From: Daphnia carinata
Taxonomy: Eukaryota; Arthropoda; Branchiopoda; Diplostraca; Daphniidae
Direction of reading: 5' to 3'
Length of the DNA stretch: 64,000 nucleotides
Assembly (NCBI RefSeq): GCF_022539665.2
Contig: NC_081332.1
Location: 6,786,303-6,850,302, forward strand
Shown here piece by piece: positions 22,934-34,773 of the stretch. The stretch's first letter is position 1. Each line of letters opens with the position of its first letter. A program made the translations under genes and the position numbers. Below the pieces are notes generated by a model. It made no database searches and was not told where the DNA came from. It saw only the letters and a program-made list of their open reading frames with translations.

Positions 22934-25164
22934 ATGACGGAAAAAATTGAAGATCTAACCTCATGGGTTAGAACACTGGACGTGGAAACCGAATCGCCTA
23001 TCGAAGGGTTGATAGTTGGTAAGTTGCACTACAGAAGTTTTTTGTTCGATCATTAGCTTTTGGCATTGCCATGCTTTACCGCCCTTAGGTAAAATTCCAG
23101 AATGGTTGGAGGGTTCTTTAATACGGAATGGTTCTGGAATATTTGAAATTGGAGAAACAAAAATGAATCACTTGTTCGACGGACTATCTGTTATACATCG
23201 TTTTGCTATCAATGGCTATGGCCAAGGAAAAGCGACTTACCAGAACCGCATTCTGCAGAGTGACACTTACAAAGAAGCTAAAGCCGCCAATCGGCTGACC
23301 ATGCATCAATTTGGTAAACTTAATGTGTTCAATGCGAAATCTCTACTTTTAAAGTCATGTCTCCTAGGTACGTTTGCATTTCCCGACCCTTGTCAATCGT
23401 TATGGGGAAGGTGTGTCATATTTTTCGTTTAATGTACGTCGATACGAATTCATTCATGCTGTATTGATTTAATCCATAGATTTATGGCACGATTTGAACC
23501 AGTGACCAAAAGGGAGAAAACGGACAATTGTTGTGTTAGCGTTTGTTATTTAGGAGACAAATTGTATGCCTTTACTGAAACTCCTCAAATTCGCCAAGTT
23601 GATGCAGAAACCCTTGAAACCGTTGGAGAAAAGGTTGACTATTCGTAAAATGAATATTTTTTTTTATTTAATGACTTTATGGATGCAGTGCAACATCAGC
23701 AAACTAGTGGCCGTTAATCATTCAACTGCCCACCCTCACGTTCTTGACGATGGCACTGTTTATAACATGGGAAATTCCATAGGATCAAATGGACCCATTT
23801 ACAACATAATTGAATTTCCCGCGGGTACCTTAAACATCCAACTAAGCTGTGCTGCGCTAAATTCATTTTGTTTAAGGGGCTGGTGCATTGGAGGGAGCGA
23901 AAATTGTAGCAAGCTTTCCGTCTCGTTGGAAAATGAGTCACTCTTACTACCATAGCTTTGGAATTACGGAAAATTATTTTGTTTTCGTTGAATTTCCGTT
24001 AATCCTAAACACGGCGGTATGCTCTTGTTGGTTTGTTGTTCACAATGAAGTTAAACATCATGCCCTTCTTACCTGTAGAAGCTGCTAGCAATGAATCTAA
24101 GACAAAAGTCTGTTGATTCATCGTTGGAGTGGTTTCCTAATGAAAAGGTAGTAAAAAAACAGGATTTTTTCTCATTATGCAAACTATTGAAAACTTTTGT
24201 GTCGTTTAAGTGCCGTATCCTTCTGGTGGAGAGAAAAACTGGCGAACTAGTTGAAACGGTTTATGAGGCTCCACCCTTCTTTTGCTTTCATCATGGAAAC
24301 TGTTACGAGAAAAATGGCTGTATCATTATGGATATTTCACATTGCAAGGACGCCACAGTAAGTGTGTGCTTTATAATCAGCTCAGCAATTATTTCGAATG
24401 ATTCATTCTTTTTCAGATTTTTGCTGGTTTAAGTCTGAAAAGCTTACGTGAGAATAGAGGTGACTTTACGAACACTTATTACACTCGCTTCGTACTGCCG
24501 TTAGCTGTTGAGGTACTATACTTATACAGCTGATAGTATCATCAGAACTTAATAAAAAATTCCTCAGCCTCCTACAGATAACGATTTTCAGGACTGCAAA
24601 AATTTAGTAGAAGTGGAAGAATCAAAATGCAAATCATACTGGCAATCAAATAAGACAATCTTTTGTGAACCCGAGCGTTTACTGGAGCAGAGCTTAGAAC
24701 TTCCACGAATAAACTACTCGAGAAATGGAAAAGAGTATAGATATGTCTACGGAATTTCGCAGTTGGACGGTTACGCCGAATCAGAAAAGGTAAACCAAGT
24801 ATATGTCTACATTAAACGCAAATCCGTCCTGGTAAAGCTCAAACATTTTAACTACAAATTTCGGTATCCAAAATAGATCTTAAGATTGGATCTGAATACC
24901 AGAGAAGTAAAACAATGGGCTAAAGCTGGATTTAGTCCGTCCGAACCTGTTTACGTTTCGCGTCCTGAATCCATTGAGGAAGACGATGGAGTCGTCTTAT
25001 TTTCTGCAGTAGATCAGGTTAACCCAAAGAAGGTTTTACTGATAATTTTAAATGCCGCCACGTTTAAAGAAGAAGCTGTGGTAGAATACGTTGCACCAGG
25101 GATAATAACAAAAGATTTCCATGGCATATTCTCCCGAACGGGGGACATAGTTCATGGTTACTGA
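22934..25164 (+). CDS. Carotenoid oxygenase (NinaB/BCO-like), 552 residues
   Basis: It is a non-haem iron enzyme that cleaves carotenoids, the step that gives retinal for vision and retinoids. Ten exons join in frame: 22934-23018, 23089-23410, 23480-23644, 23700-23824, 23877-24016, 24079-24147, 24211-24357, 24417-24512, 24568-24789 and 24877-25164. The intron after 23644 was placed to give [17 protein letters not shown], the family pattern. The iron-binding histidines are all visible: STAHPH (about residue 202), YYHSFG (258), FCFHHGN (329/330) and DFHGIF (539). Other family blocks are [14 protein letters not shown] near the N terminus and LEWFPNEK. There is no signal peptide, consistent with a cytosolic or membrane-associated enzyme. 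The length fits the family's usual 530-560 residues. I cannot say from sequence whether cleavage is central or eccentric. Confidence 0.92.
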
Positions 25165-26535
25165 TGCTATCCCATTCCAACATAATCCATGTTCAGCCGA
25201 CCTTTGTCTTTTTCTTTTTGCTTTTCAATCATGTTCGTCCTCTCAAGTGAATTTTTCGCTTGTTGGCTTTCCCAACTAATATTGGCTTTTACATGTAATC
25301 GAAGTATGAATTATGTGTGAATCTCTTTTGGGAAGAGAAAAGGAGGTTGGAAAATGTCGGTATCATGAAATGAAACGCCAAATGTGTAACAGAAATATAT
25401 ACCTCCATTATAACAATAATGCATTATCAGGAAGAAAACATCAGCACTAAAATCGTTCAATAACGCACACGTTGTTAACTGAGATATTTACTAGCTTTTT
25501 GGGTTTGGAGAATGGGATTTTTCAAATTTATATGTCACTGCGCTTTACGTAATAAACGATACCGTTGTACCAAGAAATGTGTGACTTGTTCAATTCAACA
25601 TGAAATACATTTTCTTGAAAAAAAAAAATCTCTTAGCGTATTTTGTTAACCACGACGGAAACAGGGCAGCAATTGCACTTCTCCGACTGTCTAGCTTTTA
25701 CAGTTCAGCACGAGAAATATTCTAAAACGTTACTTCTAGCTTTAAAAATAATATACCTACTCAACATATCAAATCAACAGTAGTGACGCGAAGGTCGTAA
25801 GAAAAAATACGTACAGCATAGCACAAACAGTCACAACATAGCAACTAATTTTTCTTTTTTTTGGGGGGGGGGGTCTATGCTCATAACTATCGGACTGGAA
25901 TGGATCGCTGAAAATCATTACCTTTTACCCTCTTTATACCTCGTATAGCCAACCGTTTTTCACAAAGGTTTACCTTTTTTTGGCGCCCTCTCTACGGCTA
26001 CGCGATTCAAACAAAGACTCGCGCTCCGAGTTTCACTTGTTTTTTTATATCCAATGGCGCTGATTCGCGGTTGTCGCCTGCTTCTAATAAAGTAGGGTCG
26101 AATCCACGCGGATTTAGAAAAATAACCACCGATGCAAGAAGGAAACCCTAACGAATTACTTAACTGCTTATATTGTACTGATAACATCATAAGTAGACAG
26201 GTAAAGTAATTCTACAACTTTCAGTTCAACGTCAGCGCTAAGCTAGCCGACTTTTTGGATGAGACTTTTGGCTCTTGTTTTCTCCCGGTTCGTTTCGGTG
26301 GTTTCTAACGGTAACGTTGCTTTGTGTCCCGCACTGTCGTAATCAGATCGTCTCTCGTGTATGATTGTGGGATTCGTCTGGGACTATTGCTATCCAGTCT
26401 TCCCTTCAAGTTTTAATCATTTTTACTTTCTAACATCTGATGTTAAAACACTGTGTTGGCATTCTGTGCTCATCTCTTCACTGAAAACTATAGTTCTAAA
26501 CTTGTGCAGTGCAGAGTGCTGTATGATCAAACGCC
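25165..26535. other. Intergenic between carotenoid oxygenase and Acf1
   Basis: An AATAAA at about 25550 may serve the oxygenase mRNA. A run of G at about 25861-25871 and AT-rich DNA follow. The segment from about 26200 should hold the Acf1 promoter and 5' UTR. No coding exon was supported. Confidence 0.4.
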
Positions 26536-29500
26536 ATGCCGCTTCTACGTCGCCAACCGTTCGTTCCCAATTTACCGCCGCCTGATCTTCGTCCTGAAGA
26601 AGAAGTCTTCTTTTGCCCACTCACCAAAGAAATCTTCAGAGACTTTGAGTATGTTTTGCTTGTATTTTCATGGTTACAGAATGGTCCCACTTCTTTTGCT
26701 TACATATTGGCTGATAGTGAAAAAAAAACTTCAGTTTGTGTCATACTTTATTCTTCATAGCATTTATTGTTTGTGAAAAGCTTTTATTTCAATTATGTTC
26801 AACAGTGCTATGTTTGTTACGTTTTCAGAGCCTTTTTTGAGAGGACCATTCTTTGCAATTCTTTGGTTTGGTCATGTTCATTGACAGCCAAAAGCAATTT
26901 GACGTATCAAGAAGCCATTGAAAGTGAGAAACGAGCACTTCAATCTGTTAGTGACATTCCATTTGAGGTATTTGTTTTTTCTTGCATTGATAAAACACCA
27001 ACTAACTTTTCTTGTCAATAGTTGAGGCAACCTTTACTGCTTGTAGCTTCCCTCACATGCAGAGGAAAAGTAAATGATGCATGTGATGATGTGTATTACT
27101 TTATGAAAGATCGTTATTTCAAAAATGAACATGTGGAAGCTATTCTTCGTTCAAAGTGGTATCCTGCACGAGTACTACGTGTGGTACCACCTACCACTCA
27201 AGAACTGGAACAGTACAAACAAGAACCAGATGATGAACTGAGCACAGAAGACAAATTGATGATGCTGGAACAGTACGGACCTCCTCCTGAGTTATTTAAA
27301 TATGAAGTCAGGGAAATTGTTGATGATAGAAGCGGAACTGTTGAACCTATTCACACGGTATGTCGTTTGTTTTCTTGCCTCTCCTTCTTTTCCTTAGTTA
27401 TAATAGCGCAATTTCACGCTTCGCAATTTTACATTTATTTTTAGGTAACTGTGGACTGCATCAGAAGAGAAAAAGGCTTCTATTCTCGAGATAAAGTTCG
27501 GTTATATTTACGCTACTGCCTGCAGTTCGAGGAGTATGAAGGCATCTGGGTTGTAAAGGTAAATTTTGAATTAATGGTATCTATCTTAGTCATTCGCTAT
27601 TCTTATTCTTTTAATACGTCAGCCTGAAGCATGGAACAAGTTGAACATGGACTCCGTCAAATACACCGAGATTTTTACTGGTGAAAAACCAAGGTTTGAA
27701 GAGAAAAGGGCTGCAAAGAAAGTCAACAAAAGTTTGTCAACTAGCAAGGGAGGTGAGACGCCCAAAGCAGCTAAAACACCTAAAACACCCAAAACCCCAT
27801 CCAGTGACAAAGAGAGTAACGGTAAGAGTACACCGGTAAGAGGAACGCCAAGCAAAAAAGGCCAACCAGACACCACACGGAATGCAAAATCTGCTACCAA
27901 AAGTCCTAAGTTGGACGCTGAAGCTTTGGCGAAGGAATTCATCAAGTAATTTAAAAATCATTACTATTATTTCTCCCCCTCCCTCTTTTTTTATTTATTT
28001 ATTTTTTTCCCTTTTTTTGTCTGATAAGTCGTTTAATTATCTCATTTCCCTGTTAGAATTCGCGAAGAACGTGAAAGTCTGCGGCAAATTGCTGATCAAC
28101 GGAAACAGCAAAAGGTCGATGAAAAGTTACTAGCAAAAGAAAAAAAGAAGGAAGAAAAGCGAGTGATGGCTGAATACGTTAAGGTAAATTTAAAATAATT
28201 GATTCGAAAAATACCCATTTGCTTTATATTCCGATGAAATTTAGGAATGGAGCAAAATTCGTGAAGACTTGGAATGCGACGACCTTAAAGATTTGCCTTC
28301 ACCAACGCCTGTTCAATGTGCTATTCCCAACGGAATTTTCGGCGATTTCATTATGGTGTTGGAGTTTTTCTTAGCGTTTGGCGAAGAGCTGCAGTTAAAA
28401 GATGCTTTTCCGGGAGGGCTCACATTCGAACTTTTAGAACGAGCAGTAGTGGAAAGTGAAGTGTCTGGTCCTCTCAGTGACATTTTGCAAGCGTTGCTCA
28501 GTTCTTTGTTTGAATTCCAAGACGCCGAATCTGAGGAAGTGAAAGAAGCTGGGTATACAACAACTGGTAGCCAAGAAACTGAAGTAGCCGAAGGGGGACT
28601 AACTTACCAGGTAGCTTAAACTGATATTTATTTATTTATTTTTCTTATTTGCTTATCTTTTTCGTTATTTTCTTGGCGAGGGGGAAGCTGTGGGGTCTCT
28701 GTTTTTTAATTGCTCTTGGTAAAGTGATGAAGGTTATGAACTTAATTGTGTCATTTTTTCAGGGTACTCCTCTGAAAAAGTTGTCTATGGATTCATTAAC
28801 TGTATCTGAAATACTTCGGCTCCACTTAGTCTCATCTGGTGGTGGCAGCAGTGAACTGCGCACAAAGTGGCGTTATCAGCAGCGTGGTGGATATAGTGCT
28901 GCTGATGATCCTGGCGTGCAGTTGCGCCAAGAAGATCCGCATATTCTCCACGCGTTGGCCCATAGCACGGTTTACGAATTGCCGATCGGTGATAAGATGA
29001 AGATCATCAAATGCCTTTGTCATCAAATACTCACATACGCTTCAATAAGAGACGTACTTGAAGAAAAGAGTAGTAAACTTACACATTTACGTCAAGAACT
29101 GAGAGCCTTGCATGCTAACGAGAGACGTATGAGAAAAGAAGACGTTATTAATCGAGCCAAGCTACGTTCCGAAGAGAATGGCAACACGGAAGATGGGCCA
29201 GAATTAGAGAAATTACTTCAAGAAACTGCCAAAAGGAAAGGAGAGGTCCTGAAGAAGGAGCAACAACTTCGCCAACAAATTCTCAAAATGCAAGCTATGA
29301 CGCATCTGACGCCTCTTGGACAAGATCGTGCGTTCCGGTAAGTCGCGATGGATGTTTAGGAAACATACAGTATTAACGTATAAAACATATTTAGGAGGTT
29401 TTGGGTTTTTGAATCGCTTCCCGGCTTTTTCGTCGAGCATGATGATGATTATGTCGGAACTTGCTTGCCTGAACCTACTCCATATTCCATAGAAAAACCT

Positions 29501-32500
29501 AATGGATTACCGGTCGATCCTAGTAAATGCAAAGAAGACATCCGCAAGTTCTTCAAAACTGCAAATAAAGAGAATGATATTTCAAACGAACCTGTCTGCG
29601 AAAAGTGAGTATTTCTTTTGATTTTGTTCGTCTTGTTCTAATAATTCTTATAACCATTTGGAAATTAGGCCCAAGGTATTCGGCGTTTGTACGTCTAACC
29701 CAACGAATTGCCCTGTCCACGCTACCTACCTCTCACGAACAAAATGGTCGTTCTACGATAATGTTGATTCTATTGATCAACTCATACTGAACCTTAATGA
29801 GCGAGGGTATCGCGAGAACGCATTAAAAAACATCCTGCTGCAAGAAAAGGAAAGGATTGTTGATGGAATCACCAAGTGCTTCGTCCACCGTTTAGATAAT
29901 TCCAGACCTGAAGTGAAGATTGAAAGTGAAACACGCAAATCCACAAGACAAATACGAAAGGAAAAAGAATACGATATCAACCTTTATTTTCCCGCCGGTA
30001 CTCCTGTTGAAGAAATTATGGAACGCACGCTCATCGATATGATACTTGAAACAGAGGAAAAAATCTTTATTGGTGGATTGGGATCTCTCAAGGTATGTTA
30101 GGTTAACTATAAGCATTTAAAATAATGGACAGATTAGAAGTTCCTGTTTTTGTTTATTGATGTGCATAGGTCAAAGACAGAAATTCGTGGAGATCGTCTC
30201 TAGAGGCCCGAAAGTTTGTTCCTCAGGTTGATACCTTGACATGGGGCGGAAAGCTTGTGACGAAAACTCAGCCGAAGCTCGAACACAATGATATTGAAGA
30301 AGATGATAATCGCTCCGAAATAAGTTCATCAGTAGAAGGTGAAAGTGTAGCAAATGCTGTGCCGAAAAAGAGCGTTGTCGATCTAGCATGTTCCGTACTT
30401 CAGTTAGCTCAAAGTGTGGAAAGCAAGTATTTGAAGAAGCCTCTTGGTGAGCTACCATTTTACAACTATTTTAGGCAACATTGAATCTGAGGTACAATTT
30501 TAGGCGAAGACGAAAAAGAAAGAAAGAAACGATTGAAAGCTGAAGAAGCCATGAAAAAATGGGAAGATCACAAAGAGCCTGACAAAGCAGACACAAAAAG
30601 TAAGCGTCCATTCTTTCACATATTGTATTTACAGCAACTTTATATGCAAATATGATTTATAGTCGAACCGAAAGCAGTACGGACACCTTTAGAAAAGTGG
30701 GAGCTGTCTCTTCATGCCTGTACAAGTCTGCCCCAGTTGTACGTTCACCTAGCGCTACTAGGTAAGTCCTTTTATCAAGTGATCTACTTTATATCTGACT
30801 TAAGCTGGGTTGTATCTCACAAATAAATTTAATCTTCAAAAAAAAAAAATTTTAAATTGATACAGATAACAGTATTACATGGAATCGCTCAGCATTGAAT
30901 GCCCGATGCCGCATTTGTCGCCGTAAAGGTGACCCCGAGAAAATGCTACTTTGTGATGGATGTGACAAAGGACATCACATGTACTGTTTAAAACCTTTGC
31001 TCACGGTGGTTCCAGAAGGAGATTGGTGAATTCAATTAGTATGACAGTATTTTTTAAATATAATTTGACTCACGATTGTTATTCTTTAAGGTTCTGTGCC
31101 GAATGTAAACCTCGCGAGAAACCACGAACTCCTCGCAAAGCACGCCGTGTTTTCTCTGAAGAGTCCGAAGATGAGGCTGTTGAGGAGGAAGAAGCGGAAG
31201 CTGGTGAAGAGGAGGCTGAGGCAGAAGCTGAGGAAGGCGAAAGTGAGGTCGAATCGATACACAATGAAACCTGCCCAGTTTGTCAAGAAGGAGGAGAAGT
31301 CATCTGCTGTGACACATGCCCCGCTGTCTACCACTTAGAGTGCATCAATCCTCCTTTGAGAAAAGTCCCGAGGGGCAAGTGGTCATGCCCTCAGTGCAAG
31401 TCGCCTCCTCAAGATAAAGAACGAGGCAAACTTCGGGAAAAAAGTAAGCTATTTTGATACAATTACTTTTTCAAGCTTTTTGCTCACTTAAAGATGCATG
31501 TAAAAGTATATAATCTAACCATTAATTTTGTTTTCTTTTTATCTTTTCTTGCAGACTCGGATGGTAGGACATCTTCAAGAGTTTCTCGGGCTCGTCACGC
31601 CATTGATTTCTATGAAGAAACCAAAGATATGGCAAGGAATCCGGGGACTCGGAAGCGTACGCAAACCGATCCCGTTCGAGCCAAATCGCCGTCCGACTTG
31701 ACCCTAGGCAAACGTCGCTCGGCCGCTGAAGCTGTTGACAAGATTGCCCAATCATCCAAGCGACTCAGGGGGGACAGCAACGATGGTAAGAGATTTCTTT
31801 ACCGCAAGTAAACGTTTTAATAACATAACATACCATGACCACCGAGTTTCACATCCTCCCGCACCTCGTTCAAAGACCGTTTTACCTTGATTCATTTCTT
31901 CAAGTACCAAGGTTGTTCCACTCATTATCGTAACTTATCGGCCTTGACTTTGACATTGCCTTATGACGTACTTTTTGTTGAATTCTTTAAAAGCTGTGAG
32001 AATTGGAGCCACCCTGCCACCTGCCAATTTTCGTAATAAAAGGATCAACCACTTTTACCTGACTGATTTATTTTTTCCTTCGTACTGAAAATGCTAATAC
32101 AATTTCGCTTAAACGTTTGTGCGTCACAAGCAAGCTAGCTTGCATTTTTGTCCTAAAATGTACCGTAGAACTTATCCTGGGAGCTAGCATTTGTCCCAAA
32201 CAGACTCGTGAGGCTATCAGTTCTGTATTTTGTGTATATATTTAAACTCTTTTAAACGTATGCAAGTCTAAAGTTATCCAGTTATTAGTTAACATCATAT
32301 TTTATTGATTTTATTGAATTTTAGATGAAAGTGGAAATAGTGACAGCAACAGCAAGTGGAATGGATCAGCCCATCGGAAAAGAAGTCGCCCATTGCCATT
32401 ACCTTCCGCAACGTCTCCATCCGGATTTGTGGACTTGGCTGATTTACTTCAACTTTTGGCCGATTGCAGCAATCATGCGGACAGTTGGCCGTTTCTCAAG

Positions 32501-33103
32501 CCCGTTACAAGAGCCGAGGTAAAACTGTGTTAAATTACTCGCACTCTCCTTTCAGAGACAGAGAGAGAAACGAAAAAGAAACCTTTGCATATTATATTGC
32601 TTTGGAAAGTTCAATTGGCTTGTGTTGGATTTCTCACTGCTGGTCATTAAAAACTGTAATTGATACCATGCTTTAATTATTTGAAGCATTGTACTGCGTT
32701 TTAAATTTTTGTTCCCTTTGTAACGTTTTACCAAAACAATTTCTTTGTTTGCCTTTTTAGGCCCCTGACTATCATCGAGTCATCAAACAAGCAATGGATC
32801 TTGGTACAATGAAGTACAAACTTAATACAGTACAGTACAAGACCGCGGAAGATTTCCTCAAGGATTTGCAACTGATATTCACAAATTGCTTTACTTACAA
32901 TAACGACGCTGCCGACGAATACAAGTAAGTTCACATTTATTGCGTATTTTGATTTCAGCAACCTGTGTATTTTTGGGTTGTTGAATTTTATAATCTAATT
33001 TGTTTTCTTTTCTTGAATCTTTTCTAGATGTGGTCAGAACCTCAGTCGATTTGCCGAAAAGCAATTAGGAAAGCTAGGCATGAAGATGATACACACGGAT
33101 TAA
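26536..33103 (+). CDS. Acf1: Acf1/BAZ1A, large subunit of ISWI chromatin remodellers (1458 residues)
   Basis: Acf1 pairs with the ISWI ATPase in ACF and CHRAC to space nucleosomes. Nineteen exons join in frame: 26536-26648, 26829-26967, 27022-27357, 27445-27558, 27623-27945, 28057-28183, 28245-28610, 28763-29337, 29395-29604, 29669-30092, 30170-30446, 30504-30599, 30663-30761, 30866-31025, 31091-31443, 31555-31785, 32325-32518, 32761-32924 and 33028-33103. Domains in order are a WAC domain from MPLLRRQPF (residues about 1-130) and a DDT domain ([15 protein letters not shown], about 408-468). WHIM-type motifs follow ([16 protein letters not shown], about 560-600). Then come two PHD fingers ([19 protein letters not shown], about 1080; [16 protein letters not shown], about 1178) with a very acidic linker between them. 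A C-terminal bromodomain ([19 protein letters not shown] ... FTNCFTYNN) ends the protein. Length agrees with the family, about 1480-1560 residues. Confidence 0.95.
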
Positions 33104-34773
33104 AATTTGATCTAGTTTTCTACCTATTCTTTACACATTATCCCGAAACCGCTAAAAGTCATTCGTTCGACAACCCTAATGGAAATATTGGATAATACCA
33201 CGTATGTCTCTTTTATGTTATAATTTTGGCAACCAGTCATGGTTGCTTGTTGCGTTTCCAGTTTAAAGTAATAAGAATTTTGGAACGTTAAAATAACAAA
33301 GTAAGTGAAAATACACTTGAAACCGACTAGGTAAATGTAAATAATGCAAAGTAGTGGTTATTTAGAAACTATAATGCCCCTATAGTTCAGCTTGCTGCAA
33401 AATAGTGGGCCGACCACCAATTGATATTGGGACAAATTCCAGTACTTTATATGGCCTAGCCAAGGCCTTCTGACTTCCTTGAAACGCAGGCGCTTGTTTA
33501 CCTTCTAGACATGTTTTCATTCGCGCCATATTTTCAGCTGAAAAATATCCGAGCAGTGTGTGTAGCCCAGTACCATAAAACCCACGCATCGTCTCCGTGG
33601 CAGTGTCATCTGTTGGGTGAGACTGGGAATCCTTTTAATTATAAGGCGTAGCATGATTGGATTTCAGTTGCATTTCGAGTCTTTTGAAAACTATGGTTTT
33701 CTTCAGGATGAAAAGGCTACTTTTGAGGAGTTTCTCAACAGTATTAAATATATGTGGTTGTAGATTTTGCTGTATTTAATCCGGAAATTTCTAAATGCAC
33801 ATCGTTTCCTCCGTCGATCGTATCAGGCATGCTACGTGCTCCTATATCACGTTTATCACTAAACCATTAACAAAAACCCCTTGACAAAAATATTTCATTG
33901 TATCCGATAACAAGTTAACAACAAAACAAGATAAGAAAATCCGACAGTTGCTTCCTATTACTAGGTGCTGTAGAACGTGATTCCGTCTCCAGATGGAGTT
34001 GCCTGCTCATAATACAGGACAGGCTATCACAGATGTTTGATGAGTACCAAAAAAGGGGGTGTTGCTGATGGGTCGATACTCTTACAAGGACACCGTGAGC
34101 TAGGGCATGGCGGGAAGGCATGCCATGTCCACGACGAACATTAGCTCAAGCACCGAAATGAGCTGAAGCTTTATGTGGCAGTTGGTGAGACGAGCTCGAA
34201 AGGAAAAGCTATAGAGAGTAACTGCCTTTGGGCTCGGGAGTTTAGTACTCTTCCGTGTGCGTTGTTAGCTTGGCGCGTTGGTGCATCGTCCGATTCATAT
34301 TCTCTTCCTCCTTTCTCATTTTCGTAAGTAATCAATTAACCGATATTATTAGCTCTGCGCAGACGAACGACGCAACGTCATTTATTTTTAAGTTTAAGAG
34401 CAACAGAGCTTAACTCAGAGTTTACATAGTCCCATATTCGCAATTCCGAACATAAAATCTATTTCAAGGACAACAGAAGGAGTTTCGTAGGAGGGAAAAA
34501 AAAATAAAACGATATATCTTAGCAGCAAAGCTAAAGTGTATGTGTTAGATTAGATCAATGGTAAGGTCAGGTCAACCAAGAAAAATAAATGTGGTTGTTT
34601 GGCTAAATGCGCGTATCTAGAAGATTCGTAGTAATTCAAGCAGTGGAAATAGATTCGTGGTATATTGTGGTATTCCAGCATAGCCAAAAAGCTTGATGTC
34701 ACCCAAATATATTGTGTTTCAAGATGTTACTTTTCTTTTGCAAGGCTGGGAAACCTTGCTTATCGACAACAAA
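33104..34773. other. Intergenic between Acf1 and CBS; possible minus-strand exon
   Basis: It contains the Acf1 3' UTR and the CBS 5' region. On the minus strand, about 33630-33380, an open stretch follows an acceptor-like TTCCCAG. It reads through MRGFYGTGLHTLLGYF to FVPISIGGRPTILQQ before a stop. The composition is protein-like, but I recognise no family and found no upstream exon, so I do not call a gene. The rest shows nothing definite. Confidence 0.35.

Noticed and set aside
30866..31443. Separate small PHD-finger gene
   Set aside because: Splice phases connect it on both sides with Acf1 exons; it is part of that gene.
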